Origin: Hasllibacter sp. MH4015
Lineage (GTDB): Bacteria > Pseudomonadota > Alphaproteobacteria > Rhodobacterales > Rhodobacteraceae
Assembly (NCBI RefSeq): GCF_020177575.1
Contig: NZ_JAHTBK010000001.1
Span: forward strand, 2,787,875-2,851,874
DNA length: 64,000 nucleotides
Reading direction: 5' to 3'
A program made the position numbers and the translations under genes. Under the pieces are notes generated by a model. The model was not told where the DNA came from and ran no database searches. It saw only the letters and a program-made list of their open reading frames with translations. Shown here piece by piece: positions 60,685-64,000 of this stretch (position 1 is its first letter; the number at the start of each line of letters is the position of its first letter).

Positions 60685-61494
60685 CTAATGCGCCGCAGTG
60701 GTGACCGCGTCCAGAAGTGTGCGCCCGCCGTCGATGGTCAGCACCTCACCGGTGACGAACCCGGCCCCGTCGGAGGCGAGGAATTGCACCGCTGACGTCA
60801 CCTCGCGGGCGGAGGCGATGCGCCCCATGGGCGTGCATTCCCGGATCTCCTGCCGCAGACCATCGGTTTCATTCAGGCTGTCCTTGAGGCTTGCCGACAT
60901 GACGGAGCCGAAAGCCACACCGTTCACGCGGATGCGATGCGGGGCGAGTGCCACGGCAAGGCTGCGCGTGACCTGGTCGAGCGCGGCGGTGGCGATCGAA
61001 TAGCCCATCAGGTCGGGGTGCGTCCGCCGCGCCGCGATGGACGAGATATTGACGATGGAGCCAACCGGCCCCTCTCCCTGCTCATCCTCTTCGGCCTGCG
61101 CGATCATGCGTTTCGCGACCGCCTGGCTTAGCCGAAGGGCCGCAAACGTGTTCTGTTCCAGCATCGCCTCGACGGAGGTGTCGGCCGGGTCCAGCGGATC
61201 GGTCGTCAGGATCTGGCGGCTTGCATTCACCAGGATATCGACCCGGTCATAGGCGTCGATCGTGGCGGAGATCAGGTTCTCGACCGTCAGGCGCTCGCGC
61301 AGATCGCCGCTGAAATAGCGGATCTGGCTATCGTCGCCCTCGGTCTCTCCGCATTCGTCCTTCAGGCGATCCTTGTCGCGGTCGGCGAACATCACGTTCG
61401 CGCCCCGGTCAATGAAATGGCGTGCAATCGCCAGACCCACGCCGTTCGCGGCGCCGGTCACAATCGCGGTCTTGCCCTGGATGGATAGGCCCAT
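60685..61494 (-). CDS. SDR-family protein lacking the catalytic lysine
   Basis: 269 residues with a Rossmann motif TGAANGVG at 13-20, acidic ADRD after the second strand (NAD preference), Asn115, Ser152 and Tyr165, but Thr169 (ACC) where the catalytic Lys belongs (YSIAT instead of YXXXK). The usual NNAG is also changed to VNASR. The VTGEVLTIDGG end is normal. I believe relatives in Rhodobacterales share a Thr here, so it may be a conserved non-classical subgroup. Substrate unknown. Twenty-seven bases downstream of the methyltransferase gene. Confidence 0.88.
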   Translation of the reverse strand: MGLSIQGKTAIVTGAANGVGLAIARHFIDRGANVMFADRDKDRLKDECGETEGDDSQIRYFSGDLRERLTVENLISATIDAYDRVDILVNASRQILTTDPLDPADTSVEAMLEQNTFAALRLSQAVAKRMIAQAEEDEQGEGPVGSIVNISSIAARRTHPDLMGYSIATAALDQVTRSLAVALAPHRIRVNGVAFGSVMSASLKDSLNETDGLRQEIRECTPMGRIASAREVTSAVQFLASDGAGFVTGEVLTIDGGRTLLDAVTTAAH

Positions 61495-61521
61495 CGTTTC
61501 AATCCTTCGGAAATGGACGTG

Positions 61522-62517
61522 TCAGCGACCGGCCGTTTTCGGCTTGGTCGCCTCGTAGATCTTGTAGCCCTCAAGCTCACCCAACATGGCGCCCGTCCCA
61601 AACGTCGCCTTGAGCGTGTCTTCATAGGGCAGGTGACGGTTGGCCACCATGAAAAAGCGCCCGCGTGACGTCAGGTTGCGCGCCGCAGACTGGATGAAGG
61701 CGCGGCCCAGGGACGGATCAGCGCGGCGGCCCACGTGGAAGGGCGGGTTGCAGATGATCGCGTCATAGGGGGCTTCGGGCGTGTAGGTGGTGGCATCGGC
61801 CCAGTGGAACGCGGCCCGGGGGTCGGTGACGTTGACCCGCGCGGCCTCCAGCATGGCGTGGTCCGCCTCGATCAGGTCGAGCGTTTCGATCTCGGCGTGT
61901 TCGTCCAGCACTTCACCGGCCAGGTATCCCCATCCCGCGCCCCAATCCGCGACACGACCCTTGAGTTGCGGCAGCAGCGCCACAAGGATTTCGGAGCCCC
62001 GATCCGGCCCGTCCACGGAAAAACCGCCCGGAACGGTGACGTAGCCATCGGGGCCTTCCCGTGGCGTAGCGATCCACCCAAGGACATCCTCGGGGATCAG
62101 CTCAGGACGGCGCAGCCAGATCAGTTTGCCGTGGGATTTCGACATCACGCCGTCGACCTCGAACACGCGGCGGAGTTGCTTGAGGATCGCTTCGATCCCC
62201 TCCTCCTTCTGGCCGTCGACCATCACGAGCCCGCCGGGGACGACATGGCCCATCGCCTCGGCAATCGACGACAGCGTTCCGGCGCGGGATTTCGTGATCT
62301 GGACAAGCGCGGCGGGGAAATCGCCCTCCGCATCCACCGAAACGTCCAGCCCGCGCGCGGCAAGCCGGTCGTGGTCCGGCGCAAAGCCTTGGACGCACGT
62401 CACCTGTCCCAGCGCCGAAAAATCGCTATCGGCCCGCGCGCGCAGGACCAGCACCGGGGTGCCGGGCGGATCAATCTCTCCGCCCTCGATCGCGAGGGTC
62501 CATCTGTCGGGGGTCAT
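61522..62517 (-). CDS. RsmC-like SAM-dependent methyltransferase
   Basis: 331 residues arranged as RsmC: an N-terminal pseudo-methyltransferase domain (FPAALVQITKSRAGTLSSIAEAMGHVVPGGLVMVDGQKEEGIE) and a C-terminal catalytic domain with the SAM loop VADWGAGWGYLAGEVLD near 190-206, LDLIEAD and the NPPFHVGRRADPSLGRAFI motif of guanine-N2 rRNA methylation. The E. coli enzyme methylates 16S rRNA G1207; the same target is likely but not proved. Sixteen bases... clpS end lies upstream, so clpS-methyltransferase-SDR may be one operon. Confidence 0.9.
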   Translation of the reverse strand: MTPDRWTLAIEGGEIDPPGTPVLVLRARADSDFSALGQVTCVQGFAPDHDRLAARGLDVSVDAEGDFPAALVQITKSRAGTLSSIAEAMGHVVPGGLVMVDGQKEEGIEAILKQLRRVFEVDGVMSKSHGKLIWLRRPELIPEDVLGWIATPREGPDGYVTVPGGFSVDGPDRGSEILVALLPQLKGRVADWGAGWGYLAGEVLDEHAEIETLDLIEADHAMLEAARVNVTDPRAAFHWADATTYTPEAPYDAIICNPPFHVGRRADPSLGRAFIQSAARNLTSRGRFFMVANRHLPYEDTLKATFGTGAMLGELEGYKIYEATKPKTAGR

Positions 62518-62532
62518 GGATCAGGCAGAGGA

Positions 62533-62886
62533 TTACTCCTCTTTCTCCATCGTGCATTGCAGCGGATGCTGGTTGCGGCGCGCGAAATCCATCACCTGCG
62601 CAACCTTCGTCTCCGCAATCTCGTGGGAGAAGACGCCAACCACGGCCAGGCCCTTCTTGTGGACCGTCAGCATGATCTCCACCGCCTGGGAATGCGTGAT
62701 GCCAAAGAACCGCTCCAGCACGTGCACGACGAATTCCATCGGCGTGTAGTCATCGTTGAGAAGCAGCACCTTGTACATCGGTGGCTTCTGCGTCTTGGGC
62801 TTTGTCTTGGTCAGGATGGAGGTATCCGCATCGCCCCCATCGGGACCCATCGGATCATCCGCCATCATGTGCAAGCTCTGGATCAT
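62533..62886 (-). CDS. clpS: ATP-dependent Clp protease adaptor ClpS
   Basis: Delivers N-degron substrates to ClpAP. 117 residues: a flexible acidic N-terminus, then [27 protein letters not shown], which contains the N-degron pocket residues (NDD, Met), and [41 protein letters not shown], all standard. ATG at 62886 or, six codons later, ATGATG at 62868; neither has a strong ribosome site. Divergent from the HAD hydrolase gene. Confidence 0.95.
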   Translation of the reverse strand: MIQSLHMMADDPMGPDGGDADTSILTKTKPKTQKPPMYKVLLLNDDYTPMEFVVHVLERFFGITHSQAVEIMLTVHKKGLAVVGVFSHEIAETKVAQVMDFARRNQHPLQCTMEKEE

Positions 62887-62966
62887 AGGCCATTGTCCCG
62901 GTTACAACGCGCGAACGCTTGGGACGCAGTATATAGGAGCGAAACCGATTCCGAAAAGAGGGGCCG

Positions 62967-63671
62967 ATGGGTGAAAGGTTAAGCGTGGTCGGATTCGATG
63001 CCGATGACACGCTCTGGCAGAACGAAAGCTTCTTCCGCCTGACCGAGGATCGGTTCGCGGACCTCTTGCGCGATTTCGTGGATGGCGATCACCTGATGGA
63101 GCGGCTTCTGGCCGCCGAGCGCAAGAATATCGGCCATTACGGCTTCGGGATCAAAGGCTTCATGCTGTCGATGATCGAAACCGCGATCGAGGTGACGGAA
63201 AACCGTGTCCCCGCCCAGATCATCGGCCAAATTCTCGACATGGGGCAGGAGATGCTGCGCCACCCGATCGAGCTTCTGCCCCATGTGGAAGACACCCTTG
63301 CCACGCTCTCTGACACCCATCCCCTGATCCTGATTACCAAGGGCGATCTTCTGCATCAGGAACAGAAACTGGCGGCCAGCGGTCTGGGCGATCTGTTCCA
63401 CGGGGTCGAGATCGTGTCGGAGAAACACCCCGAAACCTATCGCCGGGCCTTCACCGATCACGGGGCGGGACCAGACCGCGCCATGATGATCGGCAATTCA
63501 ATGAAATCCGACATCGTCCCCGCGTTGGAGGCCGGCGCATGGGCCGTCTACGTCCCCCACGGTCTCACCTGGGCACTGGAGGCGGCGGAGGCGCCCGAAG
63601 GTCACCCGCGCTTCCGCGAGATGCCGGATCTGGGCGGCGTTCCCGATCACATTGCCCGGATCGAGGGATGA
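62967..63671 (+). CDS. HAD-superfamily hydrolase
   Basis: 234 residues, soluble. Motif I VGFDADDTLWQNE near 8-20 (nucleophile Asp11 and Asp13), motif II LILITKGD, motif III Lys in EIVSEKHPETY and motif IV MMIGNSMKSDIVPALEAGAWAVYVPHG. The all-helical cap lies between motifs I and II. Phosphatase activity on a small phosphorylated metabolite is expected; substrate cannot be read. Divergent from clpS and 34 bases before an MFS gene. Confidence 0.9.
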   Translation: MGERLSVVGFDADDTLWQNESFFRLTEDRFADLLRDFVDGDHLMERLLAAERKNIGHYGFGIKGFMLSMIETAIEVTENRVPAQIIGQILDMGQEMLRHPIELLPHVEDTLATLSDTHPLILITKGDLLHQEQKLAASGLGDLFHGVEIVSEKHPETYRRAFTDHGAGPDRAMMIGNSMKSDIVPALEAGAWAVYVPHGLTWALEAAEAPEGHPRFREMPDLGGVPDHIARIEG

Positions 63672-63705
63672 GCCCGCCGCCACGCCCCCCCGGCACGCCG
63701 CTCCG

Positions 63706-64000
63706 ATGATTGTCCCCGCGCGCCCCGCCCCAATCGTCGCGGCCCTTGGGATCGTCCAGATCCTCACATGGGGCAGCAGCTTCTACCTCGTTGCCGTGCT
63801 TAGCTCTCCGATTGCCTTGGAGACCGGCTGGTCCTTGCGCGCAATCTCCGGCGGGGTGTCCCTTGCACTTCTGATCGCGGGCCTGTGTGCGCCCCGGGTC
63901 GGGCACCTGATCCGCAGCCACGGCGGAAGACCCGTCCTGCTCGGGGGCATCGGGCTTCTGATGATCGGGCAGATCCTGCTCGCCTCCGCCACCAATCTGC
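63706..64000 (+). CDS. MFS transporter, truncated by the right window edge
   Basis: 98 codons are visible from ATG at 63706. The sequence MIVPARPAPIVAALGIVQILTWGSSFYLVAVLSSPIALETGW is a first MFS helix pair, and LCAPRVGHLIRSHGGRPVLLGG is the loop 2-3 signature (G-X3-D/H-R-X-G-R-R-like) of the superfamily; a third helix follows. An ATG at 63668 is in the same frame but reaches a stop after 13 codons. Substrate unknown. Confidence 0.85.
   Translation, partial: MIVPARPAPIVAALGIVQILTWGSSFYLVAVLSSPIALETGWSLRAISGGVSLALLIAGLCAPRVGHLIRSHGGRPVLLGGIGLLMIGQILLASATNL

Noticed and set aside
1-64000. tRNA genes, CRISPR arrays, insertion sequences and prophage genes
   Set aside because: I looked for tRNA T-loop/anticodon patterns in gaps, regularly spaced repeats, transposase motifs and phage genes and saw none; a covariance search could still reveal a divergent tRNA.

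Overview
The window is a contiguous, gene-dense stretch of a high-GC alphaproteobacterial chromosome, most probably from the order Rhodobacterales (Roseobacter/Rhodobacter group). The evidence is the fnrL-hemN-ccoNOQP-ccoGHIS arrangement with FNR boxes, the TrcR (DUF1013) and YARHG/DUF4453 proteins, LpcC-type lipopolysaccharide glycosyltransferase, ECF42-DGPF module and a hemC/hemE pair sharing a TGT-N12-ACA palindrome. I see no phage, transposon, CRISPR array or tRNA. Two genes are cut by the window edges (dgoK on the left, an MFS transporter on the right).

Layout. 1-8.8 kb: an alpha-galactoside module. A CUT1 ABC importer (binding protein, two permeases, ATPase) brings in alpha-galactosides, a GH36 alpha-galactosidase releases galactose, and an SDR oxidoreductase plus DgoK point to oxidative (De Ley-Doudoroff) galactose catabolism. 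A divergent IclR regulator faces two tandem operator-like palindromes. 8.8-15.5 kb: surface-glycan operon rmlCBDA (dTDP-L-rhamnose), a large two-domain glycosyltransferase and a PAPS sulfotransferase. 15.6-21.2 kb: haem genes hemC, hemE and hemF alternating with two GT25 enzymes and lpcC (lipopolysaccharide core). 21.5-33.4 kb: a D,D-carboxypeptidase, then the complete cbb3 oxidase set (ccoNOQP and its assembly genes ccoGHIS), the regulator fnrL and anaerobic hemN, tied together by three FNR boxes.

33.4-39.7 kb: yejABEF oligopeptide/microcin-C-type importer; its ATPase YejF carries about 100 extra residues with two or three predicted membrane helices inside the first nucleotide-binding domain, the most unusual feature of the window. 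40-49 kb: membrane cytochrome c, pheA, an SRPBCC-DGPF-ECF42 sigma factor operon, a 2',3'-cyclic phosphodiesterase, nudC, an Stf0 sulfotransferase and an EamA exporter. 49.2-64 kb: housekeeping and small genes, including a zinc metallopeptidase, 4.5S RNA (ffs), rsgA, an ankyrin protein, dnaX, ybaB, recR, a secreted RNase T2, trcR, an SDR, an RsmC-like methyltransferase, clpS and a HAD hydrolase.

Non-coding signals that stand out are a pair of dispersed intergenic repeats with a conserved arm followed by two hairpins whose sequences differ but whose pairing is kept (41.5 and 58.3 kb, both between convergent genes), a 12-bp perfect inverted repeat between ccoP and ccoG, a strong hairpin between the sugar-binding protein and its permease, and the PpsR/CrtJ-like site between hemC and hemE. 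Functional calls rest on motif recognition by eye; no database search was possible.
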